Source of the DNA: Alteromonas lipotrueae
GTDB taxonomy: Bacteria > Pseudomonadota > Gammaproteobacteria > Enterobacterales > Alteromonadaceae
Direction: 5' to 3'
NCBI RefSeq assembly: GCF_019249215.1
Contig: NZ_JAESDI010000015.1
Location: forward strand, 1 to 64,000
Length of the DNA stretch: 64,000 bases
Shown one piece after another: positions 47,724 to 57,827 of the stretch. Each line of letters begins with the position of its first letter. Within the stretch, counting starts at the first letter, position 1. The notes under the pieces are model-generated. The model did not search any database. It had not been told where the DNA came from and saw only the letters and a list, made by a program, of their open reading frames with translations. The position numbers and the translations under genes are program-made.

Positions 47724-47726
47724 CAA

Positions 47727-47989
47727 GTGTTATCCGTTTAGTTTCGTTATATTTTATAAAAAGGACTTTTCAGATATTGGCTAAGCGATTGCCTTAGTAA
47801 GTGTTACATATCTGTAAATCCAGTCGGATTAGATGATAAAGATGTTAATGTTATGTGTACAAATCTTGAATGGCAGATTACGACTAAATAACATGCATAA
47901 AATGACATGGTGAAATTTATATCAATTAATATTGCAAACCTTTCCGCTTGTCATAAAAGGCCTAGCAGAAATAAGGGTAAAGATGAGAC
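47727..47989. other. Upstream region of the ferulate operon
   Basis: This 263-bp AT-rich gap between the AraC gene and the carrier gene must hold the promoter of the carrier-vdh-ech-fcs set. I see no consensus hexamer pair and no clear direct repeat that I could name as an AraC site. Confidence 0.4.
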
Positions 47990-49024
47990 TTAATATGGTG
48001 CAGTACTTTGGTTATATTTGTCTCGATACTGACGTGGAGATTCACCCGTCCAGCTTTTAAACGCTCGAGTGAAAACGGCCGGGTCTGAATACCCCACCTT
48101 TTCTGCCACCTCTTTAATGGGCAAAGAATAAAGCGTTAACAGCGTAATGGCTTTGTCGCGTCGAACAAGATCTTTGATTTGTTGAAATGAAGAGCCTTCT
48201 TCTTTCAGGCGACGCATGATGGTACGTGTGGTCATGTACAAACTAGCTGCAACGTCGTCAATCGAGGTATTACCAGCAGTAATCGTTCGATTTATAATAC
48301 GTTTCACTTCTGTCGACACGCTATAATCAGCCTTATACTGGCGGAATAATTCAAGCGGGCAATTATGCATAAAGGACTTCAATGAAGACTCGTTCTGTTT
48401 CACCCCAAGTGACAAATAGTGGCTAGGGAAAACTAAACTCAGCGACGCACATTCGAACCGGTGGATCCCTGGAAATAAATAACTGTATTCTCTTGCGTGC
48501 TGTGGACTGGGATAATTGAATCTTGTTTCAATCAAAGGAAGTGCATCAGCGATTAACCATGATGCATAACGGTGCCAAGCTAGCAAACACATTTCAGCAA
48601 ACAAGTGGCCAAAATCGTCTTCTGGAAAAACATTGTTAAATGACATGACAGTCACTTCAGCACCGACATCTACTGAAATAAATTCGAAACGAGTGACCAA
48701 ATTATAAAAGCGTGCGCCTAATTCTAACGCCTTTTGTAACGTAGGCTGATTAACGGTTAGCTTACCCATCATGTAGTAGGTACCCAGCTCAAGACGTTGA
48801 GGCAGCAGCCCCATACTTTCTTCTTTAGAGCCATCCCAGCAGGCTTTTTGAAAAATAGACAAACTCTCTGTTTTTACGCGTATTTCTGGTTTGTCTATGA
48901 TGTCTTTAGATATGTTTGCCTGCGCCAATAGCGCATCTGCATCTAAGCCAATTTTTTTAGACAAATGATAAAGCGCACTAATATAGTGATTACAACCCGT
49001 TCCATATTCGCTTTTATTTCGCAT
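47990..49024 (-). CDS. AraC-family transcriptional regulator
   Basis: A 344-residue regulator. The N-terminal ligand-type domain (about 1-235) resembles the arabinose-binding AraC group (OruR/ToxT-like layout). The C-terminal double helix-turn-helix (about 240-335) has TSIDDVAASLYMTTRTIMRRLKEEG, then IKEVAEKVGYSDPAVFTRAFKSWTGESPRQYR. It lies between the feruloyl-esterase gene and the ferulate operon on the same strand, so it probably controls them in response to an aromatic signal. It starts 53 bp after the esterase stop. Confidence 0.88.
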   Translation of the reverse strand: MRNKSEYGTGCNHYISALYHLSKKIGLDADALLAQANISKDIIDKPEIRVKTESLSIFQKACWDGSKEESMGLLPQRLELGTYYMMGKLTVNQPTLQKALELGARFYNLVTRFEFISVDVGAEVTVMSFNNVFPEDDFGHLFAEMCLLAWHRYASWLIADALPLIETRFNYPSPQHAREYSYLFPGIHRFECASLSLVFPSHYLSLGVKQNESSLKSFMHNCPLELFRQYKADYSVSTEVKRIINRTITAGNTSIDDVAASLYMTTRTIMRRLKEEGSSFQQIKDLVRRDKAITLLTLYSLPIKEVAEKVGYSDPAVFTRAFKSWTGESPRQYRDKYNQSTAPY

Positions 49025-49077
49025 GTCACTTCCAAAGGTTATTAACCGCGCTATTGAACCACTATATTGCCCGTCTA

Positions 49078-50703
49078 TTACTTTGCACTTGCCGGTTTCG
49101 ATACTTTACAGACAAACGACGTTGCCTTTGAGGTATCACCGAGCCCATCATAAATAGGAATTTGCGGATAAGGACACAGCGGACGACTGATATCAGGCAT
49201 GGAATCGCCAGTGGCTAGAATGAATTCAGGTGCTTGGTTATGTTCAACCCAATGCTCTAATTGAGTTAGCATATCGAAGTTATCCAGTGCCTTTTCGCCG
49301 CCTCGGCAATGTCCCATGCCTGGTACAAAATAAAACTGTGACCATTGGGAGGCTAATTCAGAATTGCCACTATCTTTGCGCATCTGTTGGTAATACTGCA
49401 ATGTGTCTTTAGCAGAAAACCAAGGGTCACTCACACCATGAAAAAACATGACTTTATGGCCTTTGTGGGCAAAGCTCGATAAATTAGTGAGTAATGCATT
49501 GCCTCCTGCTAAAGGAAAATTCTCAGCCAATGCAAGTTGCTTTTCGAGATTGAAATCTTCTTTTGCATACTGACGGCCTAACGGTCCAGCCTTCGCTTGC
49601 AACAACCCAGGTACCGACTTTTCCCCACTAGCGCTAATGCCGGTATCAAAATAAAAACCAGGGTAAATTTGTCTACCACTGTCGTATTTAGGCCCTGCGA
49701 AAGCTTCATTCAATGCGGTGGCACTCGATGCATCAATACATGCTTTTGCGTCTGAATTGTTACTACAGATAAGTTTTTCTGGTTTGAAGTCGCACGCTTC
49801 CACATTAAAAATTAAACCATCTATAAGCCCGTCTTTATAATCGCATTGCGCCAATACCTCTGTCACAATTGCGTGTTGCTGCGCCTTCGAAAAAGGGGTT
49901 GAATTGGGTATACTACTGGCTTGATGCAGGCGCTTGGCCGACCATAGGTCTGCTACCTCTGAGTAATTGGTTTGCCTAGCTGGCGCTCCCACTATCACAC
50001 CATTGAATAGCTCTGGCTGACGTTGCGCCATGGTGAGCGCTTCACGTCCTCCTGTAGAACAGCCAACAAAATATTTATTGTCAGGCGGCGCTTGGTAAAC
50101 ATCCTCGACAATCTGTAGGGCCAACGCCGTCGATTTTTCAATCGCACCCGAGTAAAAATTTAACAGTGAAAGTTGATCTTCGAAAAAGGTAGTATCGAAT
50201 CGGTTTTTGCTTTGATGTCCACTGTCGGTAGTGGCTACCGCATAGCCTCTAAATACGGCTGGTGTATCTCCTGCTGCCAGTGCACCCAATGGTTCTCGAA
50301 TAAAGCCATTTAGACCTCCGCCGCCTTGAAATAAAAACTTTCCATTCCAATCATCTGGAAGCGATAAACCGAAACCAATGGCATACGGCGCGTTATTTAC
50401 ACCCTTTCTTTGTTCAAAATAACCACTTATTTTGCAATAGGGTTTAAACGATTCCCGTTGTAATTGTCGCAGCTTATGTTGCTGTGGAGGAATGCCATCG
50501 ACATTTTTTACGTACGTAGCCTCTGTAATCTCTAACGCAACCCGACTATTTTTCGTATTGATTAAGGCTGCACAACGCTCTGCGCCAGTTAGAATAGTAG
50601 GATCATTTGTAATGCCTTGCGGTTCGATTGATTGCGTTGGTGCACATGCACTTACTATCACGGTCCCCAATAAGGCAGAAGCAACTAGCGTAGGTATATT
50701 CAC
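49078..50703 (-). CDS. Tannase/feruloyl esterase family lipoprotein
   Basis: A 541-residue exported hydrolase. I chose a GTG start at 50703 (GAGAAG upstream), which gives a short lipoprotein signal peptide ending in VSACAP; the longer frame begins 56 codons upstream with no signal sense. The nucleophile lies in GCSTGGREAL near residue 200. A Cys beside it (GCS) and another near the C-terminal His (GMGHCRGG) match the family's disulfide next to the catalytic residues, with Asp in FHGVSDPWFS. It would release ferulate or gallate from plant polymers or esters at the cell surface. The AraC regulator follows it. Confidence 0.88.
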   Translation of the reverse strand: MNIPTLVASALLGTVIVSACAPTQSIEPQGITNDPTILTGAERCAALINTKNSRVALEITEATYVKNVDGIPPQQHKLRQLQRESFKPYCKISGYFEQRKGVNNAPYAIGFGLSLPDDWNGKFLFQGGGGLNGFIREPLGALAAGDTPAVFRGYAVATTDSGHQSKNRFDTTFFEDQLSLLNFYSGAIEKSTALALQIVEDVYQAPPDNKYFVGCSTGGREALTMAQRQPELFNGVIVGAPARQTNYSEVADLWSAKRLHQASSIPNSTPFSKAQQHAIVTEVLAQCDYKDGLIDGLIFNVEACDFKPEKLICSNNSDAKACIDASSATALNEAFAGPKYDSGRQIYPGFYFDTGISASGEKSVPGLLQAKAGPLGRQYAKEDFNLEKQLALAENFPLAGGNALLTNLSSFAHKGHKVMFFHGVSDPWFSAKDTLQYYQQMRKDSGNSELASQWSQFYFVPGMGHCRGGEKALDNFDMLTQLEHWVEHNQAPEFILATGDSMPDISRPLCPYPQIPIYDGLGDTSKATSFVCKVSKPASAK

Positions 50704-51409
50704 AAAAATCTTCTCATCATAATTTATGGGTCGATATAGCATTTGAGCTATCTGTTGAAGGCGGTTGACCACCCGCTCCATCCTCTTTTTTACCAAATCA
50801 CGCGGTATCTGAGGCCAAGCAATAAATATGTTAATTGTTTGTATATTATTTAACATGGCACAGAATGACAATTAATGTGACATATCACGCCAAAACCAAT
50901 TTTATGCACATAAATTGAAAAAGCGTTCTCACCTAAATGCTGTTGTGCTTTTATAAGGTATTAGTACCTCATTGAATATTATTAAACGATTAAAAACGCT
51001 GCGTGACATTATTTGACGTATGGATTTACGTAATTACCTATAGTTACAGTAACTTAGTAGGAAATTACTAATATTTATACCTTCCTATTGTAAGCGCTGT
51101 TGCTGGTATAAAAGGCGAGCTACGCAGCGCTATACACCGCATTGACCGATTAACTTTCGTCAACGAGAGCCCCTTACACTTTGCATAAAATACTAATTGT
51201 CACTAAATGGCAATTATTTAGTCATTTTTTGCCATTTCATTAAATCCGCACGCCATTAACATCTTCACAACAAATTAAACACTTAAGCAACATTCAAATA
51301 TTTGCCATCAATTCTATAAAACGAGAATACACCGTGAAGTTAGTGCTCTTAGTTTTTTATAGATGTAGACGAAACGATTAGGAAACATAAGCATTACAAG
51401 GGGAATGCA
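50704..51409. other. Divergent regulatory region, esterase / TonB receptor
   Basis: This 706-bp gap is the longest in the window and very AT-rich. It must hold promoters for the esterase (minus) and the receptor (plus). It contains a 9-bp inverted repeat at 51205-51237, listed separately, and a TGTAAGCGCT-like half-palindrome near 51090. I see no small gene: the frames are short and lack ribosome sites. Confidence 0.5.
51205..51237. promoter_or_regulatory. 9-bp inverted repeat, possible operator
   Basis: AAATGGCAA (51205-51213) and TTGCCATTT (51229-51237) are perfect inverted arms, 15 bp apart, so centres lie 24 bp apart. The repeat lies about 170 bp before the TonB receptor start in the divergent control region. 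A dimeric regulator or DNA-bending site is possible; the protein that binds it is not known. Confidence 0.4.
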
Positions 51410-54319
51410 ATGACTAAAAAGCACACAAAAACAAAACTAGCGGTCTTATTAAATATCTTGTTAACGCCTGCCATGGTGCAGGCACAAGTCCCATCAGATC
51501 AAACAGCGGCTGACGAATCAGTTGTTGAAACCATAGAGGTTACCGGCACTCGCATAAAGCGCAAAGACTTGGTCTCCTCCAGTCCAACCATCTCAACTTC
51601 TGCTGAAGATTTTGCTGTGTCTGGTGATGCCACTATAGATAACTACCTTCGCCAACTTCCTCAGTTTCAACCAGGGACGGGGAACTTTAGTAATAGTAGC
51701 TCCGGCGGAACGGTTGGGCAATCTACGTTAAACCTTAGGGGATTGGGACCTCAGCGCAATCTAGTGCTACTCGATGGTCGACGCTTGCAGTCTTCAAGCG
51801 CCAATAGCGCCATCGATATCAACACATTACCTTCAAATGCAATTGGCGGTGTTGAAATTGTCAGCGGAGGTGCATCAGCGACCTATGGTTCTGATGCAAT
51901 GTCTGGCGTGGTGAACTTTAAAAGTCGTCGAGATCTCGATGGTATTGAAGTTACCGCCAAGTTGACGCAGCCTAAAGATGGTGACGGATTAAGCACACTG
52001 TATGGGTTAGCCTATGGCAGTGATTTTGCCGACTCCCATGGTAACGCTTTTATTAGCGCAGAATATGTAGATCGCAAAGGGATATCTATTCAAGAAAGGC
52101 CCTTCTTCTTAGAACAGAACCCTAGTGGCTTCACCCCTTATAGCCGCACACTCCCGGATGTAGCCCCTAGCCAAGCTGCCGTTGATGCGTTATTTGCCTC
52201 GTATGGTATTTCAGGTGTAAGCAATAGAAGTTTTTTCGGTGTTAATGATGACAATACAATATTTGCCGTTAGTGGCGGCAGAGCGACTAACTATAGAGGA
52301 CCAACAGACGCGCCTTTCATTAAGACCGATAGTTCGTTTGGTTATCACCCAGGGTATAATAACTATGTTCAAGTACCGTTAGAGCGCACAGCCATTTTTG
52401 GTAAAGCGGACTATACCTTAGATAATGAAATTACGGCTTATGGTCATTTTCAATATTCAAACAGTGAAGCCCAAAATATTGGCTCTGAACCAGTTCTTGC
52501 TGCACCTTGGAGCGTATTCGTTCCGGTTACTAACCCCTACTTAGCGCAAAATGAAGCGCTCTCTACGTTGCTAGCTTCACGCAACACGCCAGATGCCCCA
52601 GTTGAATATCAAGTGCGATTTGGTGCGGCTGGCCCTAGAACTTACAATACTGAGTCTGAGGTATGGCAAGGTTTGGTAGGACTTAGCGGGTATATCGATA
52701 GCCGTGATATGTCCTGGAATATTCACGTATCGCAAGGTCGCACAGTTAATAAAGACCAAACGACTTCAGGCTCAGTTAGTTACACCGCAATGCAAGAACT
52801 TGTTGATGCGCCAGATGGCGGCGATAGTATTTGTAGCGGTGGGTATCAGGTTTTTAATGGCTTAAGCCAAGTTTCTGACGAGTGTTTAGCCTATATTTCC
52901 AGAACACCACTTAACACCACCACTTTAGAACAGACCGTTGTAGAAGGTTTGCTTGAAGGGATGTTGATGGAGTTAGATGCTGGTGAAGTGCGCTTCGCAT
53001 TAGGCGCCCACTATAGAAAAAATTCATACGAATTTAAACCTGATGATGACATTGCCGCGAACCGTTTAGCAAGCCTTTCAGCTTCGCAGTATACGGAAGG
53101 TAGTATTGATATTAAGGAGATATCCGCTGAAGTATATGTTCCTTTACTAAGTGGACATGAATTTGCGGAATCACTTAACTTAACACTAGGTTATCGCTTC
53201 TCTGAATACAATTTGGCTGGCACCGCAAATACTTACAAGGCAGAGTTAGATTGGCGTCCAATCAGTAATGTGTTATTACGCACAGGCTACCAGAGTGCTT
53301 TACGTGCTCCTAACGCTGAAGAGTTCTTCAATGCAGGAACACAACAAGTATCTGGAATTGGCTCGCCGAACAGTGGTAGCGGCGATCCCTGTGACTATCG
53401 TCACCCCGGCCTTTCAGGGGAGAATGCCGAAGCAATTGCTAATTTGTGCATAGCAACCGGGCTTAACCCTTCTCTACTGGGGCGCTTTCGTCAGCCTTCA
53501 GATGCGTTAGTAACTACTACCTATGGCGATAGAACATTGTCTCCAGAAGAGGCTGACTCTATTACCCTCGGTGCAGTAATAGAGTCACCATTTACCGAAG
53601 CGTATTTGAAAGATATGTCCTTAACGGTGGACTTCTACAGTATTGAAATAGATAAAGCAATTGCTGCTATTCCAGCAGATCAATCGCTGGCCAAATGCTA
53701 CAACTTAGACGGCTCTAACCCTTCATATGACACTGAAAACTTTTTCTGTCAGCAGTTTGAGCGCCAGTCCAGTGGTATCTTTTCGTATGTAAATCAACCT
53801 TATTTGAATCTAGGTGGCTATAAGACGAGTGGTCTCGATATTTCTTTTAATTGGTCGTTGCCAGCCAGTTTTATTAGCGACTCAACTACCATTGAAATTA
53901 TGAGTTTTGCAAACCATTTGAATAAGTTCGAAACCGCTGTATTTGAAGACAGTCCATATCAGGATTTTGCAGGCACAATATCTAATTCAGAAAGCTACCC
54001 TGATTGGAAAGTGATGAACAGCATCACCCTAAATCATGATGTATTTTCTCTAACAGCAAGATGGCGCTATACATCAAGTATGGATGATGTAAGCGTGGTT
54101 AATAACCCAGAATCTGATACCGCAGGCAGCGATAGCTATAGCTATATTGATTTATCAGGTAGCTACCAAATAACAGAAAACTTGTCTCTTAGAGGCGGGG
54201 TGAACAACCTCACAGACAAAGAACCACCTGTCATTGGCGGCTCTGTAGGTGTGACCAACCAGGGCGTATTTGACGCAATTGGTCGCACTATGTATTTACA
54301 GGCTTCACTCAAAATTTAG
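51410..54319 (+). CDS. TonB-dependent outer-membrane receptor
   Basis: A 969-residue exported protein. It has a signal peptide (about 1-26, ending VQAQ), a TonB-box-like segment ETIEVTGTRI, and a plug domain (about 50-175) with GPQRNLVLLDGRRL and EIVSGGASATYGSDAMSGVVNF. A long beta-barrel follows, ending in RTMYLQASLKI. The plug/barrel type (short plug, GTRIKR start) is that used for sugars and aromatic or plant-derived ligands rather than iron. Its place opposite the feruloyl esterase suggests uptake of feruloylated oligosaccharides or lignin fragments. The ribosome site is AAGGGGA. Confidence 0.92.
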   Translation: MTKKHTKTKLAVLLNILLTPAMVQAQVPSDQTAADESVVETIEVTGTRIKRKDLVSSSPTISTSAEDFAVSGDATIDNYLRQLPQFQPGTGNFSNSSSGGTVGQSTLNLRGLGPQRNLVLLDGRRLQSSSANSAIDINTLPSNAIGGVEIVSGGASATYGSDAMSGVVNFKSRRDLDGIEVTAKLTQPKDGDGLSTLYGLAYGSDFADSHGNAFISAEYVDRKGISIQERPFFLEQNPSGFTPYSRTLPDVAPSQAAVDALFASYGISGVSNRSFFGVNDDNTIFAVSGGRATNYRGPTDAPFIKTDSSFGYHPGYNNYVQVPLERTAIFGKADYTLDNEITAYGHFQYSNSEAQNIGSEPVLAAPWSVFVPVTNPYLAQNEALSTLLASRNTPDAPVEYQVRFGAAGPRTYNTESEVWQGLVGLSGYIDSRDMSWNIHVSQGRTVNKDQTTSGSVSYTAMQELVDAPDGGDSICSGGYQVFNGLSQVSDECLAYISRTPLNTTTLEQTVVEGLLEGMLMELDAGEVRFALGAHYRKNSYEFKPDDDIAANRLASLSASQYTEGSIDIKEISAEVYVPLLSGHEFAESLNLTLGYRFSEYNLAGTANTYKAELDWRPISNVLLRTGYQSALRAPNAEEFFNAGTQQVSGIGSPNSGSGDPCDYRHPGLSGENAEAIANLCIATGLNPSLLGRFRQPSDALVTTTYGDRTLSPEEADSITLGAVIESPFTEAYLKDMSLTVDFYSIEIDKAIAAIPADQSLAKCYNLDGSNPSYDTENFFCQQFERQSSGIFSYVNQPYLNLGGYKTSGLDISFNWSLPASFISDSTTIEIMSFANHLNKFETAVFEDSPYQDFAGTISNSESYPDWKVMNSITLNHDVFSLTARWRYTSSMDDVSVVNNPESDTAGSDSYSYIDLSGSYQITENLSLRGGVNNLTDKEPPVIGGSVGVTNQGVFDAIGRTMYLQASLKI

Positions 54320-54341
54320 GTCGCTGTGTTAGTAACAGTAC

Positions 54342-54366
54342 AGGGCGCATGCAGCGCCCTTTTTTT
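54342..54366 (+). terminator. Hairpin after the TonB receptor gene
   Basis: AGGGCGC and GCGCCCT arms with a short loop are followed by seven T, 22 bp after the receptor stop and 14 bp before the next gene. It may end most receptor transcripts and let some continue into the DUF3237 gene. Confidence 0.85.
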
Positions 54367-54380
54367 ATCGGAGAAAGTGC

Positions 54381-54905
54381 ATGAGAACCTTTGCATTATT
54401 TTTATCCTTACTATTTTCATTAATAGCTCATTCTTCCCCACACACTGACAACGACCTTCCCCTCATTAAATCACCCTCCCCTTTACCGCAGATCGCCGCC
54501 GAACCGGTTTTGGAAATAAACGTATTATTGGGTGACAAAGTCGATGTGGGCAATACCGATGACGGCCATCGCTACATAGTGCCCATAACCGGAGGCAGCT
54601 TTCAAGGGAACGATATCCGCGGCCATGTTGTGCCGGGGGGGGCTGATTGGCAAGTTGACCGGCCCGACAAGGTGAAAAACATTGAGGCGCTGTATACGAT
54701 TAAAACCCATGATGGCACAACTATTATTATTCACAACAAGGGGATAGTGCACCACCTTACCGGAAGTCGTTATGCGTTTACGCGCCCTGTGTTTCACGCC
54801 CCAAAGGGTCAATACGACTGGCTAAATACGTCTTTTTTTGTGGGAACCATACAGTCGCGACATAATCCACGGTCAGTAGTAATTAGCGTTTATGAAGTAC
54901 GCTAA
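54381..54905 (+). CDS. Exported DUF3237 (UPF0311) family protein
   Basis: A 174-residue protein. It has a signal peptide (about 1-19, ending AHSS), then a DUF3237 beta-barrel-like domain: TGGSFQGNDIRGHVVPGGADWQ, ALYTIKTHDGTTIIIHNKGI, and the closing FVGTIQSR..VVISVYEV. Family members are often cytosolic and occur near aromatic-degradation genes; their reaction is not established. Export here and the position directly behind the TonB receptor suggest a periplasmic role in handling an aromatic ester or its product. GGAG lies before the ATG. Confidence 0.82.
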   Translation: MRTFALFLSLLFSLIAHSSPHTDNDLPLIKSPSPLPQIAAEPVLEINVLLGDKVDVGNTDDGHRYIVPITGGSFQGNDIRGHVVPGGADWQVDRPDKVKNIEALYTIKTHDGTTIIIHNKGIVHHLTGSRYAFTRPVFHAPKGQYDWLNTSFFVGTIQSRHNPRSVVISVYEVR

Positions 54906-54946
54906 TTCCACACCAACCTAAATGTATCTCAACACGCTACACATAT

Positions 54947-54979
54947 AAAAAAGGGCGATGATCAACATCGCCCTTTCTT
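54947..54979. terminator. Bidirectional terminator, DUF3237 / pckA
   Basis: AAAGGGCGATG-ATCAA-CATCGCCCTTT is a perfect 11-bp hairpin with an A-run before and T-rich sequence after, between two convergent genes. Confidence 0.9.
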
Positions 54980-55042
54980 ATACATGAAGATTTAAACAAT
55001 AATATGCTTATTAAATCGTAGCCAGTCAACCTTCTACAATAT

Positions 55043-56677
55043 CTACAATTGTGGGCCTGAAGACACGAGCGCAGCACCATTTTCCACATCGGTAAACTTT
55101 TCGAAGTTCTCGACAAATTGCGTCGCTAAACTTTTTGCTTTGGTTTGCCATTCCTCGGCCTTTGAATAAGTGTGTCGAGGGTCGAGCACTTCAGGGCTAA
55201 CCCCATCTATCGAACATGGAATTTCTAAATTAAAAATGGGTAAATTTTCGGTAGTATGTTGCTCAATCGAATCATCTAAAATTGCGTCTATAATGGCACG
55301 GGTGTCTTTGATTGATATACGCTTGCCGCTCCCATTCCAGCCCGTATTGACTAAATAGGCGCGAGCCCCTGATGCTAACATCCGTTTACGTAACACATTT
55401 GCGTATTTTGTCGGGTGCAGACTTAAAAATGCTGCGCCAAAACAACTGGAAAAGGTGGGAGCAGGCTCTGTTATTCCTCGCTCGGTACCGGCTAACTTAG
55501 CGGTAAAGCCCGATAAAAAATAATATTCGGCTTGTTCTGGAGTTAACTTAGATACCGATGGGAGTACACCAAATGCATCCGCAGTAAGAAAAATGACTTT
55601 ATTGGCGTGCCCTGCGCGAGATATAGGTTTAACTATATTGTCGATATGATTTATTGGGTATGACACCCGTGTATTTTCAGTTTTTGCGTTGTCGTCGTAA
55701 TCTATCTTACCGTCAGCATTTACAACCACGTTTTCTAATAACGCATCTCGCCTTATGGCTTGGTATATATCCGGTTCGTTCTCTTCACTGAGGTTAATCG
55801 TTTTGGCGTAACAACCACCTTCAAAGTTAAAGATGCCATTGTCATCCCATCCATGTTCATCATCGCCTATAAGCTCTCTTTTGGGATCAGTAGACAGCGT
55901 AGTTTTGCCTGTGCCTGACAATCCAAAGAATATGGCGACATCCCCTTTTTCACCCACGTTAGCACTACAGTGCATAGAGGCAATACCTTTAAGCGGCAAA
56001 AAGTAGTTCATCATTGAGAACATCCCTTTTTTCATTTCACCGCCATACCATGTACCGCCAATAATTTGAATTTTCTCAGTAAGGTTAAATGCTACAAAGT
56101 TTTCAGAATGTAAACCTTGTTCTTGCCATTTGTTATTCACCACCTTAGCGCCATTCATCACAACAAAATCGGGCTCAAAGTCTTCAAGCTCTTGGTCGCT
56201 TGGGCGAATAAACATGTTTTTCACGAAATGAGCTTGCCACGCTACTTCGGTTACAAAGCGCACGCTTAAACGGGTATTGTCGTTAGCACCACAGAAGGCA
56301 TCAACAACAAATAAACGTTTACCCGACAGTTGCTCGGTAACCAGGCCTTTAAGGTGAGACCAAGTTTCTGGTGTCATGGCTTTGTTGTCGTTCTTACCTT
56401 GATCAGACCACCAAATGGTCTCTCGTGTAGTGTCATCTTTAACAATGTACTTATCTCTTGGCGAGCGGCCGGTAAAAACCCCAGTGTCGACTGAAATAGC
56501 GCCGGACTCAGTTTGATGACCTTTCTCAAACCCAATTAAAGATGGATTAGTTTCCTCAGTAAACAAGGTTTCATAGCTTGGGTTATAGATTATTTCTGGG
56601 TTATCGGTAATGCCTAACGTCGATAAATTGATATCGCTTTTTCCAATGTCGGAATGAGGTTCTTGCAGCACTCGCAT
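55043..56677 (-). CDS. pckA: Phosphoenolpyruvate carboxykinase (ATP)
   Basis: Converts oxaloacetate and ATP to phosphoenolpyruvate, the entry step of gluconeogenesis. The kinase P-loop is [13 protein letters not shown], with the metal site DDEHGW next to it. [12 protein letters not shown] and the C-terminal [15 protein letters not shown] are also typical. It is 544 residues, the normal length. It lies between the ferulate and protocatechuate gene sets. Its substrate, oxaloacetate, is a product of the downstream LigK reaction, so the placement makes metabolic sense, though it may simply be a core gene at the island border. Confidence 0.97.
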   Translation of the reverse strand: MRVLQEPHSDIGKSDINLSTLGITDNPEIIYNPSYETLFTEETNPSLIGFEKGHQTESGAISVDTGVFTGRSPRDKYIVKDDTTRETIWWSDQGKNDNKAMTPETWSHLKGLVTEQLSGKRLFVVDAFCGANDNTRLSVRFVTEVAWQAHFVKNMFIRPSDQELEDFEPDFVVMNGAKVVNNKWQEQGLHSENFVAFNLTEKIQIIGGTWYGGEMKKGMFSMMNYFLPLKGIASMHCSANVGEKGDVAIFFGLSGTGKTTLSTDPKRELIGDDEHGWDDNGIFNFEGGCYAKTINLSEENEPDIYQAIRRDALLENVVVNADGKIDYDDNAKTENTRVSYPINHIDNIVKPISRAGHANKVIFLTADAFGVLPSVSKLTPEQAEYYFLSGFTAKLAGTERGITEPAPTFSSCFGAAFLSLHPTKYANVLRKRMLASGARAYLVNTGWNGSGKRISIKDTRAIIDAILDDSIEQHTTENLPIFNLEIPCSIDGVSPEVLDPRHTYSKAEEWQTKAKSLATQFVENFEKFTDVENGAALVSSGPQL

Positions 56678-56812
56678 AGGGTTATTTCCTTAAGGGTGTA
56701 GAGTAGAGATTGATGTTTTTCATTGTTATTTTACGCGCGCCGTTTTATTTATTAGACATTGGCGCGCTGCAACATATGGATTAGGCTAGGCAATAGATTA
56801 GCGAAACCACTG

Positions 56813-57799
56813 TTAAAATTCTTCGGTATCGATTTCCAACTGCGTAGCTGCGGGGTATCGCTTTCCACTAATTTTTTGATGGTCGAATACCCTGTTCAAG
56901 GTTTCAATTTCCCTGCCACTCAAGGTTACATTTGACGCCTTAACGTTTTCACGAAGGTGTGGCAGTTTAGTAGTACCAGGAATTAAATGAATATGGCGGC
57001 CTTGCTGTAGTAACCACGCCAAACTGACTTGCGCCATTGAGCACTGATGTACCTGACTAATCCCATTTAGCGCGGTCAACAAAGGTAGGTTTTTTTGCAT
57101 ATGTTCGGCTTGAAAACGCGGCATACCTTTGCGAATATCCCCTTCAATTAAGCCACTACTATCCGTCACTTTTCCGCTCAAAAAGCCACGGGCTAACGGC
57201 GAAAATGCCACAAAGGCCGTACCTAGTTCAGCACAAGCTTCAAGTACTGAAATTTCTGCATTTCGCGTCCACAACGAGTATTCTGTTTGAAGTGCCGCGA
57301 TGGGATGCACGGCATGGGCTTTGCGCAAAGTGTGGGACGACACTTCGCTTAGTCCTATCCCTTGGATTTTCCCTTCCTCAACCATTCGTGATAACTCACC
57401 AACGCTATCTTCAATTGGTACATTTTTGTCCCAGCGATGAAGGTAATATAAATCGATACTGTCGGTTTTTAAGCTGGTTAGCGTCTTTTCAAGGGTGGCG
57501 CGCAACGTGGCCGGACGGCCATCAATTACGCGCTTACCGTCAACGCCCGTCATACCACATTTACTTGCTAAAAAAATACGCTGCCGATGGGGCTTGAGTA
57601 ACTTCCCCAACAAGGCTTCGTTTTTACCAAAACCATACAATGCCGCGGTATCGAAATGGGTTACGCCAAGCTCTACCGCTTCGGTAATAACTTTCGCCGC
57701 ATCGGCTTCAGATAAAGGATGACCATAAGCATGGCTTAAGTTCATACAGCCTAAACCGATTTCCGATACGTGTTGTCCCGCAAGTATTCGTTGTTTCAC
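56813..57799 (-). CDS. Aldo/keto reductase
   Basis: A 328-residue NAD(P)H-dependent TIM-barrel reductase. The catalytic set is visible: Asp in HFDTAALYGFGKNEALLG (Asp-Tyr), Lys in LASKCGM, and His in YYLHRWD. It is the last gene of the lig set, 28 bp behind ligC and on the same strand. Its substrate is unknown; reduction of an aromatic or semialdehyde intermediate is possible by context. Confidence 0.88.
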   Translation of the reverse strand: MKQRILAGQHVSEIGLGCMNLSHAYGHPLSEADAAKVITEAVELGVTHFDTAALYGFGKNEALLGKLLKPHRQRIFLASKCGMTGVDGKRVIDGRPATLRATLEKTLTSLKTDSIDLYYLHRWDKNVPIEDSVGELSRMVEEGKIQGIGLSEVSSHTLRKAHAVHPIAALQTEYSLWTRNAEISVLEACAELGTAFVAFSPLARGFLSGKVTDSSGLIEGDIRKGMPRFQAEHMQKNLPLLTALNGISQVHQCSMAQVSLAWLLQQGRHIHLIPGTTKLPHLRENVKASNVTLSGREIETLNRVFDHQKISGKRYPAATQLEIDTEEF

Positions 57800-57827
57800 G
57801 CCATCCCCCTGTTACATCGTTATGCTG

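Noticed and set aside
49078-50871. Longer N-terminal start for the feruloyl esterase gene
   Set aside because: The extra 56 residues precede a clean lipoprotein signal peptide, which must be N-terminal to work.
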